Source of the DNA: DASUAS01 sp036271015
GTDB taxonomy: Bacteria; Actinomycetota; Acidimicrobiia; IMCC26256; DASPTH01
NCBI GenBank assembly: GCA_036271015.1
Contig: DATBBL010000019.1
Location: forward strand, 1-25,708
Length of the DNA stretch: 25,708 nucleotides
Direction of reading: 5' to 3'
Positions 1 to 7,241 of the stretch are shown one piece after another. The first letter of the stretch is position 1. Every line of letters begins with the position of its first letter. A program made the translations under genes and the position numbers. The notes beneath the pieces are model-generated. The model ran no database searches, was not told where the DNA came from, and saw nothing but the letters and a program-made list of their open reading frames with translations.

Positions 1-594
1 CCCCATGTACACCAGTGCGTCGGGATCGGCCTGGCGCAGGTGATCGAGGTTGTCGGCAAGGTGCTCGGGGGTCTGGTTCACCGTCTCGACCGCTGCGATG
101 GAGATGCCGCGGCGACGGCACTCCTGACGGAAGAACCGGAAGTACTCCTCGCCATTGGGAGAGATCTCGCTCAACACCGCGACCCGCTGGTAGCCCTGCC
201 GGGCGAGCCACGCCACCACCAGCGCGGCGTCGCCGCCGACGTCGCCGTTGCCGAGGCGGAAGCAATAGTCACCCGCCAGGCGCTCGGTGCCGGCCCAGCT
301 CAGCAGCGGTACCTCCAGCTCGTTGGCGAGGGGCGCCACCGTGATCGCGTTGTCGGAGCTGTAGGCCCCGGCGATGCCGATGCAGCCCTCGTCGACCAGG
401 TACTTGAAACCATCCGTCGCGTTCCTCGCCGACCCGTTCGGCAACCCGTTCTCGGCGTGCAGCACGAACTCGTACGGCCGATCCAACAGTCCCGCGTCGA
501 TCGCCTCGTCGAAGGCCATCTGATGGATCTTGTCGAAGCTCCCGCCGCGACCGTCAAGGCACGCACCCAGCCAACCGATCTTGGTCGGATCCAT
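1..594 (-). CDS. ABC-type branched-chain amino acid/amide ligand-binding protein, 3' end outside window
   Basis: Only the first 198 codons are in the window; the gene runs off the left edge. The product has the Peripla_BP_6/Leu-Ile-Val-binding fold pattern: an opening strand KIGWLGACLDGRGG, a helix FDKIHQMAFDEAIDAG, then GIAGAYSSDNAITVAPLANELEVPLLSW-type segments (residues about 80-105) and a second-lobe start near ALVVAWLARQGYQRVAVLSE. Members normally bind small organic solutes for an ABC importer. The ATG at 594 follows a GCGGAGG ribosome site about seven bases upstream. The binding fold begins at residue 5, and the in-frame codons upstream encode no hydrophobic stretch, so no signal peptide is visible. 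It may be a cytoplasmic sensor or a component of an atypical system. It lies 150 bp downstream of a lipase-like gene on the same strand, so co-transcription is possible. The family call is firm; the ligand is unknown. Confidence 0.8.
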   Translation of the reverse strand, partial: MDPTKIGWLGACLDGRGGSFDKIHQMAFDEAIDAGLLDRPYEFVLHAENGLPNGSARNATDGFKYLVDEGCIGIAGAYSSDNAITVAPLANELEVPLLSWAGTERLAGDYCFRLGNGDVGGDAALVVAWLARQGYQRVAVLSEISPNGEEYFRFFRQECRRRGISIAAVETVNQTPEHLADNLDHLRQADPDALVYMG

Positions 595-744
595 CTGCGG
601 CCTCCGCTTCTCCGTCGTCGTCGCACGTCGGCAACCGATCTTCGCGTCATTCTGCAGGCTTCGCGCTCGCCACGCCCCTGCGGTGCGCGGCAACTGCAAG
701 CAGAGCCTCGCCTGGCACGGGTGGCAGCGATCTTCGAGGAAGGC

Positions 745-1587
745 TCAGGAGCGCGCCTCGAGCCACTCGCTCACGGTGGCCAGCACCGCGTCGTGTTCGG
801 GCTCGTTGAAGAGCTCGTGGTGGAGCCCGGCGTAGATCTCGAGCCGGAGGTCGGTGCTGCCGGCGCGCGCCGCGAGCAGCCGGCTGGCGTCGGCTGGAAC
901 CAGTGCGTCGTCGCTGCCATGCATGATGAGCATGGGGAGCCGGAGGTGCGGCGCCTGCCCGGGAATGCGACGGGCGCGAGACCGCATCTCCGCCACGGTG
1001 CGAGCGGGCACCGGCCCGTGGCAGACCAGGGGGTCGTCGCGATACGCCTGGACCACGTGCGGGTCGCGGCTGATGAGCACCGGGTCCACCGACAGCGCCG
1101 GCTTCGTCGGCGTGATCGTTCCCAGGATCCGGTACTTCGCGACGGTGAGGAGCGACGTCCGGGCGCCTGCCGCGCTCGCCGGAGCTGACAGCACGAGACC
1201 GTCGGACGAGTCGGGATGGTCGATCGCGTGCGCGACTGCGACCAGCCCGCCGAAGCTGTGACCGAGCACGAAGTGCGGCGTCGCGGGGTGTCGGGCACAC
1301 ATGTCGGCGCGGAACGCCTCGAAGTCGTCGACCACGAACGGGAGGCGTTCCACGTACGCTCGCGGCCCCTCGGACCGCCCGTGGCCACGATGGTCGAGCG
1401 CGTAGACCGCGTACCCCCTGGGCACGAGCGCGTCGACGACGTTGCCGTACCGACCGGAGTGCTCGCCGAGCCCGTGCGCCACGACGACCACCCCTCGCAC
1501 GGCACCATCGGGCACCCAGCCCCGCCAGAACAGCTCGATGCCACCGACGCCGACCCGGGAGCCTTCGATCGCCTTCCCCGACGTCAC
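745..1587 (-). CDS. Alpha/beta hydrolase, monoacylglycerol lipase-like
   Basis: The 280-residue product has the serine-hydrolase layout of the monoacylglycerol lipase/lysophospholipase group. It shows an oxyanion-loop motif VVVAHGLGEHSGRY (about 34-47), the YALDHRGHGRSEGPR segment typical of the family (about 62-76), a nucleophile elbow GHSFGG (Ser111), an acid in HGSDDALVP (Asp227) and a histidine in HHELFNEPE (His257). The expected reaction is hydrolysis of a monoacylglycerol or similar short ester in the cytoplasm. The GTG start at 1587 overlaps the stop of the upstream dehydrogenase by four bases (GTGA), showing translational coupling. The alternative of a longer N-terminus is ruled out by that overlap and by the normal family length. 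The exact substrate is inferred only. Confidence 0.9.
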   Translation of the reverse strand: MTSGKAIEGSRVGVGGIELFWRGWVPDGAVRGVVVVAHGLGEHSGRYGNVVDALVPRGYAVYALDHRGHGRSEGPRAYVERLPFVVDDFEAFRADMCARHPATPHFVLGHSFGGLVAVAHAIDHPDSSDGLVLSAPASAAGARTSLLTVAKYRILGTITPTKPALSVDPVLISRDPHVVQAYRDDPLVCHGPVPARTVAEMRSRARRIPGQAPHLRLPMLIMHGSDDALVPADASRLLAARAGSTDLRLEIYAGLHHELFNEPEHDAVLATVSEWLEARS

Positions 1588-2570
1588 GGCCGTACCACGA
1601 CCTTGATCGAGCCGGTGCGCTTGTCGGCGGCGGTCAGGAAGGCCTCCTGCACCCGTTCGAGCTCGAACTGATGCGTCACGACCGCACCCACCTGCGAGTC
1701 GCCGCCGGCAAGAAGCTCCAGCGCGGCGGCGAAATCCGGCTCGCCGCGGACGTGTGAGTAGCAGTTCGATCCGACGAGGCGCAGCTCGGCGAGCGACAGG
1801 TCGTATGCCGACACCGGCACGAGATCGTCGTAGATGCCGAGCACCGCGACCGTCCCGCCGCGACGGGCGCACGCCATCGCCTCTGCGAGTGCTCCGGAAT
1901 GGCCGCCGACGGTCTCGACGACCACGTCGAAGTCGTCGTCGCCTTCGACGATCGGAACTCCGCCCAGCTCGAGCGCCAGCGCACGCTGGTGCTCGTGACG
2001 GGCCGAGAAGCCGACTTCGGTGGCGCCTGCCGCCCGTGCCGCCACGATGCTCAGCAAGCCGACCGAACCTGCTCCGATGACCGCGACGCGCGCGCCGGCG
2101 CGAAGCTCGGCGCGTCGGAGCGCGCGGACGCACACCGCGACCGGTTCGGCGAGGACGCCGAGGTCGAGGCCGACGCCCGACGGCAACGGCCAGACGCACC
2201 GCTGCGGCACGGTGATGTACTCCGCCATGCCGCCGCGTGTCGTCACGCCGAACAGCGTTCGCCGCGCGCATCGGTTCACCTGGCCGCTCCGGCACGCACG
2301 GCACTCCCCACAGCCCACGAGCGGCTCGACCGCGATCGGTGTACCAAGCGCGAGGTCGACGTCATCTCCCACCGCGTCGATCACACCGGAGACCTCGTGC
2401 CCGGGGACGAGCCCGTCCTGCGCCGGAAACGACCCTCCGAAGAAGTGGAGGTCGGTGCCGCAGATCCCGACCGCGTGCACGCGGACGCGGACCCAGTCGG
2501 GTCGGGGCTCGGGAACCGGTCGCTCGACGACCTCGAGCGCTCCTTGGGCGTTCCACGCTGCCGCGCGCAT
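1584..2570 (-). CDS. Zinc-dependent medium-chain alcohol/polyol dehydrogenase
   Basis: This 328-residue protein belongs to the medium-chain dehydrogenase family and oxidises an alcohol with NAD(P). The catalytic zinc site is visible as GICGTD (Cys37), PGHE (His58, Glu59) and AEP (Glu142). Four cysteines at 87, 90, 93 and 101 form the structural zinc loop. The Rossmann motif GAGSVG lies at 167-172. Overall it resembles threonine/sorbitol dehydrogenase-like members, but the substrate cannot be read from sequence. The ATG at 2570 begins the standard MRAAAW opening. It is the first gene of a leftward operon with the hydrolase, whose GTG start overlaps its stop. Only 39 bp separate it from the divergent GYD gene. 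Confidence 0.9.
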   Translation of the reverse strand: MRAAAWNAQGALEVVERPVPEPRPDWVRVRVHAVGICGTDLHFFGGSFPAQDGLVPGHEVSGVIDAVGDDVDLALGTPIAVEPLVGCGECRACRSGQVNRCARRTLFGVTTRGGMAEYITVPQRCVWPLPSGVGLDLGVLAEPVAVCVRALRRAELRAGARVAVIGAGSVGLLSIVAARAAGATEVGFSARHEHQRALALELGGVPIVEGDDDFDVVVETVGGHSGALAEAMACARRGGTVAVLGIYDDLVPVSAYDLSLAELRLVGSNCYSHVRGEPDFAAALELLAGGDSQVGAVVTHQFELERVQEAFLTAADKRTGSIKVVVRP

Positions 2571-2573
2571 CGT

Positions 2574-2604
2574 TATAGTTTCCCTCACGTTCGACGCCGG
2601 GGGG
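2574..2604 (+). promoter_or_regulatory. Candidate -10 and ribosome site for the GYD gene
   Basis: TATAGT at 2574-2579 could be a -10 element, with only a weak -35 (TTCCAC, 2551-2556) 17 bases upstream. A purine-rich GGGGGGA ribosome site precedes the ATG at 2610. The 39-bp divergent gap must serve both this gene and the dehydrogenase on the other strand. Promoter assignment is tentative. Confidence 0.35.
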
Positions 2605-2609
2605 AACAC

Positions 2610-2906
2610 ATGGCGACGTATGTGATGCTGAGCACGCTGACCGACGAAGGTCGCAAGACGCTCAAGCAGCGACCGGAGCGTCTCGACGAGGTCAACAAGG
2701 AAGTCGAGTCGATGGGCGGGCGGGTCACGGCGCAGTACGCCATGATCGGCAACTACGACTTCGTGACGGTCGTCGAGGCGCCCAGCAACGAGGTCGTCGC
2801 GCGCATCTCCGTCGAGTTGGGATCCCGGGGCACGCTCAACATCACCACCTTCCCGGCGATCTCGGTGAAATCGTTCACCGAGATGCTGCAGAACGGGCAG
2901 GTCTGA
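2610..2906 (+). CDS. GYD domain protein
   Basis: A 98-residue protein that is a single GYD domain (PF08734). It has the opening MATYVMLSTLTDEGRKTL, a central VEAPSNEVVARISVELGSRGTL stretch and the GNYDFV motif that corresponds to the family's namesake G-Y-D. These are small ferredoxin-like alpha+beta proteins, common in actinobacteria and archaea, with no settled biochemical role. The start follows a GGGGGGA ribosome site. It ends 16 bp before the next gene, which carries a related domain at its own N-terminus, so the two are almost certainly co-transcribed and may work together. Length is normal for a stand-alone GYD protein. Confidence 0.85.
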   Translation: MATYVMLSTLTDEGRKTLKQRPERLDEVNKEVESMGGRVTAQYAMIGNYDFVTVVEAPSNEVVARISVELGSRGTLNITTFPAISVKSFTEMLQNGQV

Positions 2907-2922
2907 CCGCAGGAGGTCGCGA

Positions 2923-3924
2923 GTGCCGCGGTTCGTGATCCTGTCGAAGTCGCTCGCCGACGGCGTGCGGGAGCCGGCCGACCATCCCGACCTGGAGAGC
3001 CTCCGCACCGAGGTCGAAGCATCCGGCGGTCGCGTCGTCGACCAGTACGTCCTCCTCGGCGAGTACGACGTGTGCAGCGTCGTCGACGTGCCGGAGGTGG
3101 AGATCGCCCATCTCCTCACGACCGTCGGGCACTCCGAGCGCCTGCTCCTGCCCGCGATCGACTTCGGCCTGTTCAAGCGGCTGCTGGGTCAGGCGGCCGA
3201 GACGGTCGGGCCGCACCGCTGGCAGGTGTCGCTCCCGGCGCGTGCCGCGCGCCGCGCCCTTCGCGGCCACGCCTACACCAAGCCGGTGCGCAGATGGTGC
3301 CAACCGCTCACCGTCGTCGGCCGCGACAACTTGGAGGCGGTCCGGGGACCGGCGGTCTTCATCGCCAACCACTCGAGTCACCTCGACGCCCAGGTGCTCC
3401 ACTACGCGGTGCCCAACCGGTTCCGCAAGCGCTTGGCCATGGCCGCGGCCGCCGACCGGTTCTTCGTGAAGGGCCGGAAGGGGATCACGAAGAAGGCCGC
3501 CTGGAACTCGCTCGCCTACAACATGTTCCCCATCAAGCGGAGCGGCGGGCGTGCCGCCCTGGAGCACGGCGAGTGGCTGCTCGAGCGAGGTTGGTCGGTC
3601 GTGATCTTCCCCGAGGGCGGACGCTCGACCGGTGGCAAGTTCGCCCGCTTCCGGGTGGGGCCTGCGCTCCTCGCCATCGAACGGCAGGTGCCGGTGGTCC
3701 CGGTGTACCTCGATGGCCTCGCCGCGATCCGCCCCAAGGGGTCGAAGGCGATGCAGGCGGGCCCGGTCACCGTGAGGATCGGAACACCGATGTCGTTCGC
3801 CCCCGACACCGATCCCGCTGACGCCACCCACTCCCTCTACAAGGCGCTCACGCAACTCCGCGACGAGGTGCACGTCCCCATTCGCGTCGTTGAACCGCGC
3901 CCATCGGTGCTTGCACCTACCTGA
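2923..3924 (+). CDS. GYD-like domain fused to a PlsC-type lysophospholipid acyltransferase
   Basis: This 333-residue protein has two parts. Residues 1-90 repeat the plan of the GYD protein just upstream (opening PRFVILSKS, core GEYDVCSVVDVPE). Residues about 125-300 are a 1-acyl-glycerol-3-phosphate acyltransferase domain: block I NHSSHLD (His150-Asp155, the HX4D catalytic pair), a basic loop FFVKGRKGITKKA, block II-like FPIKRSGGRAAL and block III FPEGGRST (229-236). The domain transfers acyl chains to lysophospholipids or similar acceptors at the membrane. The GTG start is fixed by AGGAGG at 2911-2916, six bases upstream, so the N-terminal domain is truly part of the reading frame. Its last eight bases overlap the end of the convergent HAD gene. 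The fusion is unusual to me, and the role of the N-terminal domain is unknown. Confidence 0.85.
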   Translation: MPRFVILSKSLADGVREPADHPDLESLRTEVEASGGRVVDQYVLLGEYDVCSVVDVPEVEIAHLLTTVGHSERLLLPAIDFGLFKRLLGQAAETVGPHRWQVSLPARAARRALRGHAYTKPVRRWCQPLTVVGRDNLEAVRGPAVFIANHSSHLDAQVLHYAVPNRFRKRLAMAAAADRFFVKGRKGITKKAAWNSLAYNMFPIKRSGGRAALEHGEWLLERGWSVVIFPEGGRSTGGKFARFRVGPALLAIERQVPVVPVYLDGLAAIRPKGSKAMQAGPVTVRIGTPMSFAPDTDPADATHSLYKALTQLRDEVHVPIRVVEPRPSVLAPT

Positions 3925-4744
3925 GCGCGTCCTCACCGTCGCGAAGCAGCCGCTCGAGCACGACCGCGACGCCGTCGTCGGTGTTGGCGGCGGTCACCGC
4001 GGTGGCCGCCGCCTGCACCTGCGGTGACGCCTGCCCCATCGCGACGCTGAATCGCGCCACCCGGAACATCTCGATGTCGTTCTCCGCGTCGCCGAAGGCA
4101 ACCACGTCGTCCGGCTCGATGCCGAGGTCGGCGCAGGCGATGGTGAGCGCGGCTCCTTTGTCGGCGCCGGTGGCCGTGAGCGTGAGCAGGCGCTTGCCCG
4201 CACTGCTGATCGACTCGACGAAGCGCACGTGGTCGCCCCACTGCTCACTCAGCTCCGCTTCCACCCGACCGCACACGTCACGACCTTGGATGAGCACCAT
4301 GCGGGGCCGGGCGCCGTCGGCGCCGTCGACCAAACTGCTCGACTGACGCAGTCCCGGCGGCAGGCTGTCCGGCTTCCCGTCCATCTTGACCACCACGTCG
4401 TCGTCGAGCGCGGCCCACGCCACGCAGCGGTCGGTGTCACAGATTCCGAAGAGTGCTTCGACGAACTCGTTCGGGAGCCGGAGATCGAGCAGGTCCTCGC
4501 GGTCGCGCAATCGGCGCACCTGCGCGCCGGAGCATGCGATCACCGGACCGTCGATGTCGTCGCCGGCCGGATCGAGCTCCCGCGCCGCCTGCTCGGCGAG
4601 CTGGTACCAGCGTGCGGTCGCCACGATGACCTGGAGACCGGCGGCGCGCGCCGCCCGCACCGCGGCGATGTTCCGCTCGCTCACGTGCTCGTCGCGCCCG
4701 AGCAGCGTGCCGTCGAGATCGAACGCCAACCCCCGGATGCTCAC
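3917..4744 (-). CDS. Cof-type HAD family phosphatase (class IIB)
   Basis: The product (275 residues from GTG at 4744) is a HAD-superfamily phosphatase. Motif I FDLDGTLL starts about eight residues in and holds the nucleophile Asp. Motif II is ATARW, near residue 45. Conserved DKGAAL carries the motif III Lys, and motif IV is GDAENDIEMF, followed by VAMGQASPQV, the standard Cof/YbiV ending. Such enzymes dephosphorylate sugar phosphates, FMN or similar small metabolites. The frame stays open upstream to 4810, but that would overlap the divergent PHA synthase and add a basic stretch with no family counterpart, so 4744 is preferred. It has no clear ribosome site. Substrate unknown. Confidence 0.85.
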   Translation of the reverse strand: MSIRGLAFDLDGTLLGRDEHVSERNIAAVRAARAAGLQVIVATARWYQLAEQAARELDPAGDDIDGPVIACSGAQVRRLRDREDLLDLRLPNEFVEALFGICDTDRCVAWAALDDDVVVKMDGKPDSLPPGLRQSSSLVDGADGARPRMVLIQGRDVCGRVEAELSEQWGDHVRFVESISSAGKRLLTLTATGADKGAALTIACADLGIEPDDVVAFGDAENDIEMFRVARFSVAMGQASPQVQAAATAVTAANTDDGVAVVLERLLRDGEDALR

Positions 4745-4746
4745 GC

Positions 4747-4782
4747 TCGACAGAGCGTAGCCACGCCGCGATACTGACCGCG
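4747..4782 (+). promoter_or_regulatory. Promoter of the PHA synthase gene, probably leaderless
   Basis: A -35 TCGACA (4747-4752, five of six consensus bases) is followed by a 17-bp spacer and a -10 GATACT (4770-4775). Seven bases after the -10 comes the ATG at 4783, where transcription would be expected to start. No ribosome site is present, which fits a leaderless mRNA. The -35 begins three bases from the divergent HAD start. Confidence 0.6.
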
Positions 4783-6045
4783 ATGGCCGACGCGGCACCG
4801 ACCTCGCCACCGGTCTGGAAGGCGTTCTTCGACGCGTACCATCAGAGCTTCGGGCCCGTGCTCGAACGGGCGACGCGCACCGATGAGTTCGCGCGCCTCG
4901 CCACCATCACCGTCCGGCTCGAGCGTCAGCTCCGCAGCTTCGGCGTCCCTCCCTCGCTGCTCCCGAGCGACATCGTGTCGCGCGTGCAGGCGGCGAGCGA
5001 GCAGCTGCTCCTGTTGCTGCGCGGCGCGATCAAGCCGCTCCCCCATCCGGAAGGTCCGGCGGTCGCGCAGACGCCGCGCGACGAGATCTGGGCCCGCGAC
5101 CGGGCGACGCTGCATCGCTACCGGTCCGACCGGAGGACCCACGCCACTCCGGTGCTGCTCGTGATGAGCCTCGTGAGCAAGGCCTACATCTTCGACCTTC
5201 GACCCGGCAGCAGCTTCGTCGAGGTTCTCCTCGATCACGGGCTCGACGTCTTCATGCTCGACTGGGGCGTGCCGGACGAGCGCGACGCCGAGAACACCCT
5301 GGAGACCTACTGCGACGAGTATCTCCCCGCCGCGGTCGAGGCGACGTGCACGGCTGCCGGTTCCGACGATCTCACCATGCTCGGCTACTGCTTCGGCGGC
5401 ACGCTGGCGATGCTCTACGCGGCCGGGCACGACGACGCACCCCTGCGGAACCTCGCCGTCGTCGCAACCGCCACCGACTTCACCCAGCTCGGACCGATGA
5501 GCACGGTCCTCGCCCCGGGCCGGCTCGATGCCGACGACCTCGTCGACGAGACCGGCAACGTCCCGGCGGAGACCATCACGCACGGCTTCCGACTGCTCAA
5601 ACCGCTCGGCGACGTCGCCACGTACGCCGATCTGTGCGCCAACCTCTGGGACGACGACTACCTGGAGTCGTACCAGGCGATCTTCGGCTGGGCTCGCGAC
5701 CAGATCCCGTTCCCGGGCGCCACCATGCGTCAAGTGATCCGGATGTTCACCCGTGGCAACGCGATCGTCGACGACACGGTGCGGTTCGGGGGGCGCGATG
5801 TGCGGTTCGAGAACATCACGTGCCCGATGCTCTGCGTGCTGTCGGAGCAGGACCACATCACGCCGCCGGAGGCCGTCGGGCCCTTGCTGGAGCTGGTCGG
5901 CTCGAAGGACACGACGGAGCTGAGGTTCCCGTCCGGCCACGTGGGCCTGATCGTCGGCCGCACGGCCGTGCGCCGGAACATGCCGGCGATCGCCGCGTGG
6001 ATCGCCGAACGGTCATCCGGAGCCCGCGTCGCAGACTCCGGATGA
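4783..6045 (+). CDS. phaC: Polyhydroxyalkanoate synthase, class III/IV-like PhaC
   Basis: A 420-residue alpha/beta-fold synthase that polymerises 3-hydroxyacyl-CoA into PHA granules. The lipase-box variant GYCFGG places the catalytic cysteine at 203. The acid is in LSEQDHITPP (Asp357) and the histidine in SGHVGL (His386). Also typical are SKAYIFDLRPG (132-142), VFMLDWGVPD (156-165) and TLETYCDEYL. It is clearly shorter than class I enzymes (about 590 residues) and slightly longer than class III PhaC, with an extra N-terminal helical segment of about 110 residues. No PhaE or PhaR partner is in the window. The convergent neighbour encodes a short phasin-like protein, supporting a PHA role. It starts at a leaderless-type promoter. 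Confidence 0.88.
   Translation: MADAAPTSPPVWKAFFDAYHQSFGPVLERATRTDEFARLATITVRLERQLRSFGVPPSLLPSDIVSRVQAASEQLLLLLRGAIKPLPHPEGPAVAQTPRDEIWARDRATLHRYRSDRRTHATPVLLVMSLVSKAYIFDLRPGSSFVEVLLDHGLDVFMLDWGVPDERDAENTLETYCDEYLPAAVEATCTAAGSDDLTMLGYCFGGTLAMLYAAGHDDAPLRNLAVVATATDFTQLGPMSTVLAPGRLDADDLVDETGNVPAETITHGFRLLKPLGDVATYADLCANLWDDDYLESYQAIFGWARDQIPFPGATMRQVIRMFTRGNAIVDDTVRFGGRDVRFENITCPMLCVLSEQDHITPPEAVGPLLELVGSKDTTELRFPSGHVGLIVGRTAVRRNMPAIAAWIAERSSGARVADSG
6013..6045. terminator. Perfect 10-bp inverted repeat between convergent phaC and phasin-like genes
   Basis: Arms TCATCCGGAG (6013-6022) and CTCCGGATGA (6036-6045) are exact reverse complements around a 13-base loop; the right arm ends in the phaC stop codon. 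It lies 13 bp from the end of the convergent gene, so it could end transcription in both directions. There is no T-tract, so intrinsic termination is uncertain. Confidence 0.5.
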
Positions 6046-6058
6046 CGTCCGACGTCGG

Positions 6059-6349
6059 TCAGCTGGCGGGTGCGAAGACGTCGAGGAGACGGTTGGCGAA
6101 GTCGCGCTGCGCCGCGAGCAGCTCGTCGTAGACCGCGTTGGTCTTCTTCGCCTGCTCGCGCACCTCGGCGGCAAACGTGGGGGGCACCGGGTAGAGCTTG
6201 CCCACCTGCTCGGCCCAGACCGTGGCGGCATCGAGGGCGACCTTCTGCTGCGCCTTCACCGAGGCGATGAACTGCGTCCGGGCCGCGTCGGCCAGCTCCT
6301 GCTGCGCGGAAGCGAACTGCTCGGACTGGGGCTTGGTGGCGGTGGCCAT
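6059..6349 (-). CDS. Phasin-like granule-associated protein
   Basis: A 96-residue, Ala/Gln-rich, almost wholly helical protein: QEFAS/AQQELADAARTQFIASVKAQQKVALDAATVWAEQ-type amphipathic helix, a PVPPTF break near 54-59, and a second helix ending AQRDFANRLLDVFAPA. That layout and the ending resemble phasins, which coat PHA granules. The best support is context: it converges on phaC with 13 bp between stops. ATG 6349 is preceded by AGGAG about nine bases upstream and by a good promoter. The frame is open further upstream but that part lacks helical character and passes through the promoter. Another small coiled-coil role is possible. Confidence 0.7.
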   Translation of the reverse strand: MATATKPQSEQFASAQQELADAARTQFIASVKAQQKVALDAATVWAEQVGKLYPVPPTFAAEVREQAKKTNAVYDELLAAQRDFANRLLDVFAPAS

Positions 6350-6387
6350 GGGGAGGACTCCTGGGATCGACCGATTGGGGATAGGGA

Positions 6388-6417
6388 AACATACCACATG
6401 GGCGATAGATATATCAA
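6388..6417 (-). promoter_or_regulatory. Promoter of the phasin-like gene
   Basis: Read on the minus strand, TTGATA (6417-6412) is a five-of-six -35 match, followed by an 18-base spacer and TATGTT (6393-6388) as -10. A transcript starting near 6381 would have a leader of about 32 bases containing AGGAG. This is an unusually AT-rich patch for the window. Confidence 0.55.
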
Positions 6418-6458
6418 GCGCGAGCCGGAAGCGGCGCTCTCGAGGAGGAGAAGCTCCT

Positions 6459-7241
6459 ATGCTGCGCGAGGTGGGGGAACACAGGTTCGCGGCGCCGTCC
6501 CCGACGATGCTGTTCATGGAGTATCGGACGCTGCCCGAGTTCGGCGCCTTCATGGCTGCGTGGCCGTCGCTGCTGACCGCGCCACGGGGTCGAAGCCGTC
6601 CGGTGCTCGTGCTGCCGCCGTTCGGCACGTCCGACCGGTACACGCAACCGCTCCGGTTCCTGCTGCAGACGCTCGGCTACCGCGCCGAAGGATGGGAGCT
6701 CGGCCACAACCTCGGCCGCACCACCGCCGTCGTCGACGGGATCCCGCGGCGACTGCTCGAGCTCCACGACGCCACCGGGATGCCGGTGAGCATCATCGGC
6801 TGGAGCATGGGCGGCGTCCTCGCGCGAGAGCTCGCCCGCGAGTACCCCGATGCAGTGCGCCAGGTGATCGGTCTGGGCGCACCGTTCCGGATGAGGCACC
6901 ACGACGCTCACCGGAGCAATGCGTCGATGCTCTACGAGATGGTCCGTGGGCTACAAGCCGAGCCAAGCGCATCGATGCTCCTGCACGAGCACGAACGTGG
7001 CCCGATGCCCGTGCCGACGACGTCGATCTACTCCCGGTCGGATGGAGTGGTCAGCTGGCGGGCATGCGTCGACGACGATCGACCGCGCGCGGAGAACATC
7101 GAGGTCGTCGGCAGCCACTGTGGGCTCGGCCACAACCCGGCCGCGGTCGTCGCGGTCCTCGACCGCTTGGGGCAGCCCGACGGTGAGTGGGCACCCTTCG
7201 CGCCGCCGCGTGGCAGCGCGTACCTCTACCCCGCGGCCTGA
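6459..7241 (+). CDS. Alpha/beta hydrolase, triacylglycerol lipase/esterase-like
   Basis: The 260-residue product has the lipase core VLVLPPFGTSD (49-59), the nucleophile elbow GWSMGG (Ser116), an acidic residue in IYSRSDGVVSW (Asp195) and a histidine in GSHCGLGHNPAAV (probably His220). The LPPFGTSDRYTQPLRFLLQTLGY pattern is the short-lid arrangement of small cytoplasmic lipase/PGAP1-like proteins rather than secreted ones; no signal peptide is seen. GAGGAGGAG (6442-6450) sits eight bases before the ATG, so the start is secure. Its last 16 bases overlap the end of the convergent hydrolase. It lies next to PHA and ester-storage genes and may mobilise stored lipid, which is inference. Confidence 0.82.
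   Translation: MLREVGEHRFAAPSPTMLFMEYRTLPEFGAFMAAWPSLLTAPRGRSRPVLVLPPFGTSDRYTQPLRFLLQTLGYRAEGWELGHNLGRTTAVVDGIPRRLLELHDATGMPVSIIGWSMGGVLARELAREYPDAVRQVIGLGAPFRMRHHDAHRSNASMLYEMVRGLQAEPSASMLLHEHERGPMPVPTTSIYSRSDGVVSWRACVDDDRPRAENIEVVGSHCGLGHNPAAVVAVLDRLGQPDGEWAPFAPPRGSAYLYPAA

Noticed and set aside
4745..4810. N-terminal extension of the HAD phosphatase to 4810
   Set aside because: It would overlap the phaC start, adds a basic stretch with no family counterpart, and covers the phaC promoter.
6408..6415. GATATATC palindrome near the phasin promoter
   Set aside because: Eight bases of simple AT palindrome within an AT-rich promoter; it partly overlaps the -35 region and has no second copy.
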